64,000 nt of DNA, taken from JADZGC01 sp964613485 (GTDB taxonomy: Bacteria; Patescibacteriota; Saccharimonadia; CAILAD01; GCA-016700035). The translations under genes and the position numbers were made by a program. Positions within the stretch are counted from its first letter, which is position 1, and every line of letters begins with the position of its first letter. The notes beneath the pieces were generated by a model. The model searched no databases, was not told the origin of the DNA, and saw nothing but the letters and a program-made list of their open reading frames with translations. The stretch spans positions 1 to 64,000 of the forward strand of contig CAZTHB010000001.1 in assembly GCA_964613485.1 (NCBI GenBank). Reading direction: 5' to 3'. Below are positions 43,092 to 50,675 of the stretch, in pieces.

Positions 43092-44150
43092 TTAGCAGTA
43101 TGCAGGCGGATTGGCCGTCTGACAGGGGTCACCCACTGCCGGCGGGTCGGTCGTCACCGGCGCCTCGGGAGGCGGGGTGGGAGCGAAGCTCACCGGAGGG
43201 GTCGCCCCCGGCGGGATGGTGGATCCCGGCACCGTCGTCCCCGGGTTGTAGCCCGGAGTCGGCGGCAGCGTCGAAGGCGGCTGGTACGGCGGGGTGCTGA
43301 CGTCGCCACCACCACCACACACCCAGACGCCACCGACCAGCTTCCACCCCTTCTCACACTTCCAGGCCGTCGTCGTCGGGGACGGCGGCACGGTGGTGCT
43401 CGAGGGTGTCGGTGGGACGGTGGTCGACGGAGTCGTCACGGTAGCCGGAGGCTTCGGCACGGTCGGGGGCGGCAGCTTGGGCTGCCTGGGCGACGGCGGC
43501 GTGGTCTTCGGCGGGACAGCCGGCGGGAACGATTGCTCCACCGGTTGGAATCCGCAGTCGAGCTTGAGGTTCTTCACACCCTGGGGCGTGTCGAATCTCA
43601 GCACCGCGAAGGACGGCTTGTCCGGAGAGGCGTTGTACACCTCCGGGATCTGTCGTCCCTCGGGAACCATGTAGAGGGTCTTGTAAGCACCCTTCACGGT
43701 CTCGATGCGCGGGTTGCCCTGCGCGACCGCGTCGGTCACTGCCAGAATCGTGAGGCGCCAGGCCTCCTGGTTCTGGATCAGATTGGCCGTCTTGTCGACA
43801 CGCTCGTCCGGAGACGAGAAGGCGCCCGTGATGTACTCCTGCAGTGCGACCGCCAGAGCGGGGTCGGTGCAGAGGCGCCTCTTCAGCTCGACCTGAGCCT
43901 GCGAAGCCTCCTCGGGAACAGCAGGACCGAAGCGATGACCGCCAGCGTCCTGAGCCCAGAAGTAGACCCCGTTCACACAGGTCTGTTCCCCACCGGGGTT
44001 GGCCGTTGTGGTGGTCGTTGTGGTGGGTTCGTCGGCACGGGGATTGTCGTCCCCGCTTGCCTCCTTCGCGGCGAGGACGCCACCGAGGAGCAGAAGTGCG
44101 CTGAAGAACAGCGCCATGATCGTGATGACTCTGCGTTGCATGAGCATCAT
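43092..44150 (-). CDS. Membrane-anchored Pro/Thr-rich extracellular protein, GC-rich cassette
   Basis: The 352-residue protein has an N-terminal membrane anchor (about 8-28), a Thr-rich spacer and a folded domain of about 150 residues (CVNGVYFWAQDAGGHRF to LDCGFQPVEQSFPP). A long Pro/Thr tail interrupted by a Trp/Cys-containing module (WKCEKGWKLVGGVWVCGGG) ends with two more cysteines. I do not recognise the family; the composition suggests an exposed, wall-spanning protein. The start may be any of ATG 44150, 44147 or 44141 after AAAGGA. The gene is much richer in G+C than the flanks. A perfect palindrome lies upstream at 44206. Confidence 0.75.
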   Translation of the reverse strand: MMLMQRRVITIMALFFSALLLLGGVLAAKEASGDDNPRADEPTTTTTTTANPGGEQTCVNGVYFWAQDAGGHRFGPAVPEEASQAQVELKRRLCTDPALAVALQEYITGAFSSPDERVDKTANLIQNQEAWRLTILAVTDAVAQGNPRIETVKGAYKTLYMVPEGRQIPEVYNASPDKPSFAVLRFDTPQGVKNLKLDCGFQPVEQSFPPAVPPKTTPPSPRQPKLPPPTVPKPPATVTTPSTTVPPTPSSTTVPPSPTTTAWKCEKGWKLVGGVWVCGGGGDVSTPPYQPPSTLPPTPGYNPGTTVPGSTIPPGATPPVSFAPTPPPEAPVTTDPPAVGDPCQTANPPAYC

Positions 44151-44205
44151 TCCTTTCGGTTCGAGTGTTCAGGTTCGGAGTTTTTACGTTTTTACACAAC
44201 CTATT

Positions 44206-44221
44206 GATGAGCATGCTCATC
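44206..44221. promoter_or_regulatory. Perfect 16-bp palindrome upstream of the Pro-rich gene
   Basis: GATGAGCATGCTCATC is its own reverse complement. It lies about 55 bases before the start of the 43092-44150 gene and past the terminator of the preceding gene, a suitable place for an operator. No convincing -35/-10 pair could be set for this gene. Confidence 0.4.
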
Positions 44222-44233
44222 CACAGGAGAATG

Positions 44234-44274
44234 AAAAAACTTGTTTGGTGAGGGTCCGAAGACCCCCACCAAAC
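44234..44274 (-). terminator. UUCG-capped terminator of the coiled-coil membrane gene
   Basis: On the minus strand a 14-bp stem (44243-44256 with 44261-44274, one mismatch) is capped by TTCG and followed by six T. It is a strong intrinsic terminator about 20 bases past the stop. Confidence 0.9.
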
Positions 44275-44293
44275 GTACTGACGAGAAGCCAGA

Positions 44294-45166
44294 TCAGGAG
44301 GAACTACGCGCTCCGGCCGAGGCCGAAGCACCGACCGCCACCCTGGGTTGCACCTGAGTCGGCGTGCCACCCCCACCGGAAGGCGAGGTGGTGACCGAGG
44401 CAGGTGCCGGCGGTGCCGGAGTGGTACCCGTCGAGGCCGAAGCACCCGCAGCTGCGGTGACGGCGGTCGAGGAATCCCCCGACCGCACACCGAGCACGTG
44501 AGCGACGATCACGACAAGCACCGTGAACAGGCCGGCCAGACCGAGCTGATTCGGCCTGTTCCACTCCTCCAAGAGCATGGCGATGATCCACCAGCTGATG
44601 AAGAAGGTCCCGATCGTGAGCCCCGCGAAGAGCGCCCAGCTGATACCGCTCGAATCCGAGCGGATGCTGGCGATGGCCTTGGCCATCGCGCTGTGCTGGG
44701 AGTCCAACCGGTTCAGTGTCGGATCGACGATGTCGTGTCGCCACGACTTGATCGCCTTGAGCGACGCATCGTGGGCCTCGACCTGCACCTCCACGGCGAG
44801 CAGACGATCCGAGAAGGACTGGATCTGCTCCTGAGCGGACCTGGCCGCGTTCTGGGCGACCAAGAGGTCGTTGGCGAAGGCGTCGGACTTCTTGACCTTG
44901 GCCTCGAGATCGTTGACGCGCTGGTCGAGGAAGGCGATGGTAGCCACCTTCTCATTCAGCTCGTCGAGCTGCTGCCGGAAGGCAGCATCGGAGGTACGCG
45001 ACTGGAGGCCGCTGATCTCCTTCTGGATCTGTGGGATCAGCTCGCCCCGCATGTTGTCGGACGAAGCAGCCAGGATGGCGACGAGCTTCTTGAGCTGGTC
45101 GACATCGGCGCGCAACGCCGGTACGAGTCGCCGATCGGTGACAGGTGTGGAAATCGGGTGTGTCAT
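44294..45166 (-). CDS. Coiled-coil protein with two membrane helices, GC-rich cassette
   Basis: The 290-residue protein has a long helical, coiled-coil N-terminal part (about 15-165, with LDELNEKVATIAFLDQRVNDL). Two close membrane helices (about 178-200 and 208-230) are followed by an Ala/Ser/Thr/Gly-rich tail. Both ends should be on the same side, probably cytoplasmic for the coiled coil. No family is recognised. AAAGGGG lies about four bases before the ATG. The gene has its own promoter (TTGATT-17-TATGTT), 5' hairpin and UUCG terminator. It is GC-rich like the flanking cassettes. Confidence 0.75.
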   Translation of the reverse strand: MTHPISTPVTDRRLVPALRADVDQLKKLVAILAASSDNMRGELIPQIQKEISGLQSRTSDAAFRQQLDELNEKVATIAFLDQRVNDLEAKVKKSDAFANDLLVAQNAARSAQEQIQSFSDRLLAVEVQVEAHDASLKAIKSWRHDIVDPTLNRLDSQHSAMAKAIASIRSDSSGISWALFAGLTIGTFFISWWIIAMLLEEWNRPNQLGLAGLFTVLVVIVAHVLGVRSGDSSTAVTAAAGASASTGTTPAPPAPASVTTSPSGGGGTPTQVQPRVAVGASASAGARSSS

Positions 45167-45221
45167 GGTTCCCCTTTTGTGGAGGTTCGTTCTCGTCCCC
45201 TATTGAAACGAGAGATACCCC

Positions 45222-45250
45222 AACATACCATACTTTCATAAAAAAATCAA
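45222..45250 (-). promoter_or_regulatory. Promoter of the coiled-coil membrane gene
   Basis: TTGATT (45245-45250) and TATGTT (45222-45227) on the minus strand are 17 bp apart. A TCTCGT/ACGAGA hairpin (45191-45196 with 45208-45213) lies at the start of the transcript. Confidence 0.6.
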
Positions 45251-45282
45251 TACCTTTACCAAGCATAAGTGGTGTAATTAAG

Positions 45283-45320
45283 AAAAAAAACAGGGTACCT
45301 GGCCCGAAGGCCAGGTACCC
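45283..45320 (-). terminator. UUCG-capped terminator of the acidic cassette gene
   Basis: A perfect 12-bp stem (45293-45304 with 45309-45320) capped by TTCG on the minus strand is followed by TG and eight T. It lies about 20 bases past the stop. Confidence 0.92.
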
Positions 45321-45338
45321 GTGTAGCTAACACGTACG

Positions 45339-47030
45339 TCAGCTATACATTCCTGCCAGAACGTCCGCCACCGAAGCAGTGGGGTTCTCGCGGTAGAAGT
45401 CGACAGCCGACCGATACGTGGCCTCCTGGACGCCGACGGCAACGAGCACCGGCGGAGCCTGTGGAGGCTGATCGTTCGGAGCCTGGTCGTCGGAGCCATC
45501 TGCGCCTTCCGGCTCGATGATTTCGGCGACTTCAGCCTCAAGCGCATCGCTCGCGGGCTCATCACCCGTCAGCTCTGCATCAGCCTGCCAGTCGAAGACC
45601 GGCTCGGCATCAGCTGTGGTAAGAGCAGCTGCATCCGGCCGGTCAGCAGAGTCGTCAGAACCTTCGGGTTCGTCTGTCTCTGCCTGCCAGTCATAGGGCC
45701 TATCGGTGGACGAGCCATCCTCTCGAGTGATGCGAACACCACCTCCAGGTAGGCTGCCAACGCTCTTGACTGGCGCCGGCGGAGTGGTCACGTTCCCGGT
45801 CGAGAACAGACTCTCCACGGGTTCCGAGGCCGATTCACTACCGGCCTGATCGTGATCCGGCCTCGCGGCCGAATCACCCGACCGTGCAGCCCTGCGAGCT
45901 GCCTTGACGGCCGCCTTGGTACGAGCATCCCAGCCCTCGTCCGACTCACCTTCGAGCCGGACGAGGGTCTCCCCCGTACGATGCACTCGGAACTGACGCT
46001 CGGGGTCGAGCACTTCAGCTTCGGATGAACCGTCACCGGAGCCAGCGTCAACCGGCTCGGCCCCTTCGGAACCCTTGTCGGGCTCCGGAGAAACAGGATC
46101 GTGCTGTGTGACCGGCAGGGGTGGCGGCGAAGGTAGGGTGGCCTCCACCTCGCGAGAACGAGGCTCGCGGGTACGCTCCGGCTTCGGCTTGGTGCCGGGC
46201 CAGAACCACTCCGCGAGGAACTCCTCGGGCTCGCGCTCCTCCCTGGACATCCAGAAGGCAGTGGTATAGTACCAGGCCTTCTTTCTCAGGTCCGCATCTG
46301 CATCGAGCTCTTCTCGAGACGGTGAATAGGCTTCATCGCCCTTGCCGATCCTGAAGAGACGATCTTCGTCCACGCCGAGCTTCATGCCCAGGGTGTAGAT
46401 CTGATTCGCCAGCTCCATGATGTCCTCACCACCGTAGTTGCGAGCCATCACGATGTGCTCCATCAGCTGCGCCTTGGCTTCCTCGACCGTCAAGCGGACC
46501 GACGAGACCAGGACGGCAGCTTCATCCGACCCTTCGGCGCCCTCTTCGGGCACCTCGGGTTCGGCGATGATGGAATGCGCGGTGGCGACCCACTCAGCAA
46601 CCGCCTCACGAAGCTCCTTGCGAGCCTGCGTGGCGGCAGTGATGAGCATCTGGTCACCACCCGAGATCTCGGAGGCATACCAGTCGCGAATCCGCTGCAG
46701 CGCAGCTCCCGCGTCGGGATCGATACCAGCTGCGATGAGCTGATCGATCATGTCCCTGACGAGGATCCGTCGCGGCTTGTCGTCGCCAGAAACACCAGAA
46801 GCGGTGCCTTCGGAATCCGTAGCCGGCTCGGCGGCGTCATCCGTCTCAGACGGCTCGGCGGCTGGATCTGTCGAATCGGAGTCCCCCGACTCGTCTTCGA
46901 TCTCGGCACGAGGCATGAACGAGATGACCTGAGCGAGTGCCGGGTCATCCTCGTCACCCTTGGTGAACAGGTCTGGCGACAAGTCCTCGAAGGACCTGAG
47001 GATACGAGTATTCATGGGTCGGGGAGACAT
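45339..47030 (-). CDS. Large acidic, mostly disordered cytoplasmic protein, GC-rich cassette
   Basis: The 563-residue protein is dominated by Asp, Glu, Ser, Pro and Ala. An ordered helical segment is likely at about residues 85-290 (RRILVRDMIDQLIAAGIDPDAGAALQRIRDW to AEWFWPG). The rest is acidic low complexity with a recurrent DWQAXXE-like element near the end (YDWQAETDE, FDWQADAE). No signal peptide or membrane helix is present. I do not recognise a family. GGAGGAG precedes the ATG by three to four bases. It has its own promoter, TTGACC-17-TACTTT, and a UUCG terminator. It is strongly GC-rich compared with the flanks. Confidence 0.75.
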   Translation of the reverse strand: MSPRPMNTRILRSFEDLSPDLFTKGDEDDPALAQVISFMPRAEIEDESGDSDSTDPAAEPSETDDAAEPATDSEGTASGVSGDDKPRRILVRDMIDQLIAAGIDPDAGAALQRIRDWYASEISGGDQMLITAATQARKELREAVAEWVATAHSIIAEPEVPEEGAEGSDEAAVLVSSVRLTVEEAKAQLMEHIVMARNYGGEDIMELANQIYTLGMKLGVDEDRLFRIGKGDEAYSPSREELDADADLRKKAWYYTTAFWMSREEREPEEFLAEWFWPGTKPKPERTREPRSREVEATLPSPPPLPVTQHDPVSPEPDKGSEGAEPVDAGSGDGSSEAEVLDPERQFRVHRTGETLVRLEGESDEGWDARTKAAVKAARRAARSGDSAARPDHDQAGSESASEPVESLFSTGNVTTPPAPVKSVGSLPGGGVRITREDGSSTDRPYDWQAETDEPEGSDDSADRPDAAALTTADAEPVFDWQADAELTGDEPASDALEAEVAEIIEPEGADGSDDQAPNDQPPQAPPVLVAVGVQEATYRSAVDFYRENPTASVADVLAGMYS

Positions 47031-47106
47031 AGTCTCCTCCCTTCTGTGGTCGTAGTCGAAATGTAATGGTGCAAAAACACTTCCCCATCAGAGGAGCGTC
47101 TGAGTA

Positions 47107-47135
47107 AAAGTAACATATTTTTGCTAATTGGTCAA
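47107..47135 (-). promoter_or_regulatory. Promoter of the acidic cassette gene
   Basis: TTGACC (47130-47135) and TACTTT (47107-47112) on the minus strand are 17 bp apart. A CAGA/TCTG hairpin follows near the transcript start. Confidence 0.6.
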
Positions 47136-47166
47136 TGCCTAACACCTCGTCTCGACAAAGACGGAA

Positions 47167-47204
47167 TCAAAAATACTTAGCACGCTTACTAGTGTACTAA
47201 GTAT
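47167..47204 (-). terminator. Terminator of the 117-residue gene
   Basis: On the minus strand ATACTTAG pairs with CTAAGTAT (47197-47204 with 47173-47180), an inner CAC/GTG pairs within the loop, and five T follow. It ends the two-gene operon 47226-50569. Confidence 0.75.
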
Positions 47205-47225
47205 TCTATGAAACTAACGTGTTGA

Positions 47226-47579
47226 CTATTGAGCGGTGGCGCGGGCCTGAGCCTGTCGCATCACTGCTTGCTGATCAGCTACGAGATTGTTCTCAACTTC
47301 GATCACCGTCTTCGCCAGGATCTCATCGAAGTCAGGCAATCTATCACGCAAAGCCTGCTCTACTTGATCGCCAGATCCAGCGTCAATCAACCCCTCGATA
47401 TAGGCCATATCGGTTTCGGATAGTCGCTCAGCTGCCTGGTTGATGACGCTCGAGATTACAAGCTGACTCATCTGATCTGCAAGCTGCTGCTTTTGTTCTT
47501 CGGTTGCCTGTGCCATACCGAGGCGTGTAAATACATCTTGGCTCGGCTGGACGGTTGGGTTTTGCGTGGTTTGGTCCAT
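47226..47579 (-). CDS. Hypothetical helical protein, 117 residues
   Basis: A soluble, acidic, alpha-helical protein rich in Gln, Asp and Ala (TEEQKQQLADQMSQLVISSVINQAAERL). It resembles the small helical DUF5663-type proteins common in CPR genomes, a tentative link. AAGGAGAATACT leads into the ATG. It follows the 988-residue gene after 23 bases and shares its transcript, so the two products may interact. Confidence 0.65.
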   Translation of the reverse strand: MDQTTQNPTVQPSQDVFTRLGMAQATEEQKQQLADQMSQLVISSVINQAAERLSETDMAYIEGLIDAGSGDQVEQALRDRLPDFDEILAKTVIEVENNLVADQQAVMRQAQARATAQ

Positions 47580-47602
47580 AGTATTCTCCTTAAATTACCT
47601 TT

Positions 47603-50569
47603 CTACCGCAATGTGCCAGCACGTAACATAGCCTTGAGACTATCTACCGACTGCCCTTGCTTAATTAACTCAGCGATGCGACTTGCGTTATTGAGGACTG
47701 CCTCCTGACCCTCTACGATACGCCCCCCAAGAGGAATAGCGTGCTCGTTTGAGAGGTCTCCAGTCAACTGATCAAATACCCTAAACTGTTCGGCGTCCGT
47801 AAATCCGAGCTTCGGCCGAATCTTATCAATATCCTTCAGAAGCTCTGGATTAAAGCCAGTTGGAGGACTTGCCTCACCTGCCTGAACCTTATCAATCCAC
47901 TTAAATAGGTTCATTGTACGCTCATCAGCTTGAGCTTGGGAGATACCAAATTCATTCGGACCGCTAGCTCGTGCACCTTGGAAACGTGCTTCATCGGGTG
48001 ACGGTATACGTGGCCCTGAAGGTGGCCCTGGATCACCGGTTGGTGGCTGCGGATCACCAGTCGGTGGTTTTGGGCGACCCCCGCCACCGTTGCGCAAGAA
48101 GTACCCGCCAACCACTGATGCCACACCGGCGACTACACCGGCGATCTTAGCTGTACGAGCCGATTTCGCATCACGACTCATCCGCTCCATCTGATCTTTG
48201 AGTAGTGCACTCGTAATTTCAGCTGCTTTCTCAGTATCCCCAGCTAATATCTTATTCAGACTCTCCGGCCCAAACAAAGCTTGGTTATTCTTCGTCATAA
48301 ACTCCTGGAATGCCTTCGGGTCACGGACATCTAAGCCCTGTTCTTGTGCCTGATTGGCTGTGTATTCAATATCACCCTTGTAGCTATCTCCCATCTCGGC
48401 ATTAGCTTGCTTCATCTCGCCGCGGTTGCGGAATTTCTCACGCCAGCCATGACCGATATTCCATGCACCCTCGACCCCCATGAAAGCACCCACGCCGCGC
48501 ATCGCCGCAGCACCACCAGCCATGATGATACCCGGCACTCCACCAAGAGCGAGCCCACCGGCCGCAAGCCCAACACCAATCGCAAGACGAGTCTTCGGAT
48601 GCGCCTTCCACCAGTTGCGCAACTTACCGGCAAACTTTTCGGACTTGACCTCTGTTTGAGCTTCTTCGACCCTTGTACGGAGCTGTGAGAGCTCAAGAGC
48701 TAGCGCAGTCTGGAGTTCAACTGGGAATTTCTCAAGTCGCGCAATCTCAGTATCGATATCAGTAATCTGAGCCATGAGTTCAGCTTCGCGATCAGTGTCG
48801 CCAGCCGTACGGGCTCGTTCAAGCTCACGAGTGAACGTCGCCTTGGTTGCCTCTGCAACACCCTTGGCATACTCCGCATCCTTCAGCGCCTTACCCGAGG
48901 TCTCACCTGCATCAGTGAGGAACTGAGCGTAAACATCTTCCACATCAGACTTAGCAGCCTCAAACGCCTCAACGCGCCTACCGCCCAAAACTAATGCTTC
49001 ACGAGCATCTTTCGCCTCGGCTAACTTTCGAATCGCATCGTTTACTTTTTCACTATGAAGCGCGAAGATACCATCGACAGTTGGTCGGACAAAAGTACCA
49101 GGCTCCTTGTCTGAGTCATCTTCTGGCTTCTCTGGATCCTCAGGTGGCGTTGGGCCTTCCGGGCCTGGGTCCTCTGGTGGTTTTGGCGGCTCCGGAGGAG
49201 TTGGTTCGCCAGGACCGAATGGAGGCTTCGAGTAATCAATAAATGGCGTTACTTCATCGCTATCCTCTGGTGTAGTAGGAGTCTCGGTTGGTACGGCCGG
49301 CTTAGACTGCCAGAAGTTCTCCTGCATATCCGCGTCAGACTCCGTGGCCTGCTGCCACTTCTCTTGCGTCTGCTCAAAGGCTGGGCTCTTATAAACATCT
49401 TGAGCTTGCTGTGCGGTATAGTAGGCTTCGTTATGCCGTACTCGCGACATTGCTTCCTCAGTATCGAGCGCAAATTGCCGCGTAGAGTTGAGTTCGCGTA
49501 ATATTAACCCATCGCGCTCTCCTTGTGATGGACCAACTACTGAGTACTGCTTGGTTTCACCATCAGCAGTCGTATAGCTGACCACTTCGTTTGGCTGATA
49601 CCCAGACTGTGCTTCACTTCTACTTGGAGTCGTAGCTTCGGCCTGCGCAGTATCTGCAGGAGCCTCTGCAGTCCCACCGTGCATTTGCTGTGCAAAAGCA
49701 GTTGCACGCTCACCATAGCTTCGTGCAGCATCGGCGTTATTTCTGATCTCTTCAAGCTCGGAGCTTAATGTCTCGCCTTGTGATTGCCCTTGAGCCTGCT
49801 CGTCCTCTGAACCCCTATTTACTTCGCTATCCGGCATGATTTTCGTTTCCTCTAATGCTTTTGTTCCATCATATACATCCGCCCCTCTTGCCGTCAATCC
49901 ACCTTGTACATTGAGGCGCTGATAATCCTCATCATTAGGCTCGGCATCACGACGGTCTTGTTGGCGTTCCAGACGACGCTCCACACGGCGCTCATAGCTA
50001 ATATCACGCGGAGAGGACGCTACCGGAGCAGACGCAGGGGTGGGGGTGGGAGTTGGTTCAGCTGACGTAATCTCGCCGGTCCAAAAATCAGAACCCACAC
50101 GTACCAAGCCAGATCGAACTGCAGGCATTACATACGTTACGTAGTCCTCTATCCTTACGCCCTCTGCACGATACTGCTCTTTTGCCTTATCATATCCAGG
50201 TAAGCTTTTCAGAAAATGAGAGATTTCCCGATTCGACATTTTGCGAAAGTCAGGCCTAACATAGTGCTCTGCTCCAGGCTTAACGCGTCCGGTTCGTTTA
50301 TCGAGTGCGCGAAGCGACTGACGATATTCCCCATCTGCATCGATGAAAGCGCGCTCTTCTCGCTTCACCGTATCTGCGAGACCCTGCATATCCGATTCAT
50401 CACTAACGGCTAATAATTCTGGGTTGGAGAGGTCATCTTCATGTGTCTGCGTGAGTGCCATGAGCGCATCGCGACGCTGCCGTGCGACGTCTGTAATCCG
50501 TCTCGGATGATCAACCGGAAGCTCCTCAACTGAATCTCGAGATTGTTCACCTCTATGCTGACGACTCAT
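47603..50569 (-). CDS. Unknown 988-residue protein with coiled coil and glycine-rich hydrophobic helices
   Basis: The start at 50569 has TTGGAGG four bases upstream; the longer frame to 50602 is rejected. The N-terminal 500 residues are mostly helical and disordered, with Arg-rich (RRVERRLERQQDRRD) and Gln/Ala-rich parts. A Pro/Glu/Asp-rich hinge lies at about 455-510. A coiled coil (about 520-655) and two Gly/Ala-rich hydrophobic segments follow (about 670-700 and 825-845, KIAGVVAGVASVVGGYF). A PxPPTGDP linker and a helical C-terminal domain end it. No signal peptide is seen, and I recognise no family. It could be a structural or secreted effector-like protein. Confidence 0.7.
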   Translation of the reverse strand: MSRQHRGEQSRDSVEELPVDHPRRITDVARQRRDALMALTQTHEDDLSNPELLAVSDESDMQGLADTVKREERAFIDADGEYRQSLRALDKRTGRVKPGAEHYVRPDFRKMSNREISHFLKSLPGYDKAKEQYRAEGVRIEDYVTYVMPAVRSGLVRVGSDFWTGEITSAEPTPTPTPASAPVASSPRDISYERRVERRLERQQDRRDAEPNDEDYQRLNVQGGLTARGADVYDGTKALEETKIMPDSEVNRGSEDEQAQGQSQGETLSSELEEIRNNADAARSYGERATAFAQQMHGGTAEAPADTAQAEATTPSRSEAQSGYQPNEVVSYTTADGETKQYSVVGPSQGERDGLILRELNSTRQFALDTEEAMSRVRHNEAYYTAQQAQDVYKSPAFEQTQEKWQQATESDADMQENFWQSKPAVPTETPTTPEDSDEVTPFIDYSKPPFGPGEPTPPEPPKPPEDPGPEGPTPPEDPEKPEDDSDKEPGTFVRPTVDGIFALHSEKVNDAIRKLAEAKDAREALVLGGRRVEAFEAAKSDVEDVYAQFLTDAGETSGKALKDAEYAKGVAEATKATFTRELERARTAGDTDREAELMAQITDIDTEIARLEKFPVELQTALALELSQLRTRVEEAQTEVKSEKFAGKLRNWWKAHPKTRLAIGVGLAAGGLALGGVPGIIMAGGAAAMRGVGAFMGVEGAWNIGHGWREKFRNRGEMKQANAEMGDSYKGDIEYTANQAQEQGLDVRDPKAFQEFMTKNNQALFGPESLNKILAGDTEKAAEITSALLKDQMERMSRDAKSARTAKIAGVVAGVASVVGGYFLRNGGGGRPKPPTGDPQPPTGDPGPPSGPRIPSPDEARFQGARASGPNEFGISQAQADERTMNLFKWIDKVQAGEASPPTGFNPELLKDIDKIRPKLGFTDAEQFRVFDQLTGDLSNEHAIPLGGRIVEGQEAVLNNASRIAELIKQGQSVDSLKAMLRAGTLR

Positions 50570-50620
50570 ATTGCCTCCAAGATAACAGTAGTAATTATGC
50601 ACATAATACTTATGCTCCCT

Positions 50621-50626
50621 ATCATA
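50621..50626 (-). promoter_or_regulatory. Extended -10 promoter of the 988-residue gene
   Basis: TATGAT (50621-50626, minus strand) preceded by TGG forms an extended -10, giving a leader of about 45 bases before the start at 50569. No clear -35 is seen. Confidence 0.45.
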
Positions 50627-50675
50627 CCATGATGACCGAGAGCATGCTGTGGCCCGAATACTATATTAGCTAGGG

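Noticed and set aside
43354..44490. Minus-strand frame of 378 codons overlapping two cassette genes
   Set aside because: It is a second frame of GC-rich sequence, runs through a strong terminator at 44234-44274, and gives an Arg/Gly/His-rich product typical of shadow frames.
44348..45241. Plus-strand frame of 297 codons opposite the coiled-coil gene
   Set aside because: GC-rich antisense shadow: Arg/Gly/Asp-rich, no ribosome site, crosses the promoter and leader of the real gene.
46455..47066. Plus-strand frames opposite the acidic cassette gene
   Set aside because: Shadow frames of a GC-rich gene with a well-placed ribosome site and terminator on the other strand.
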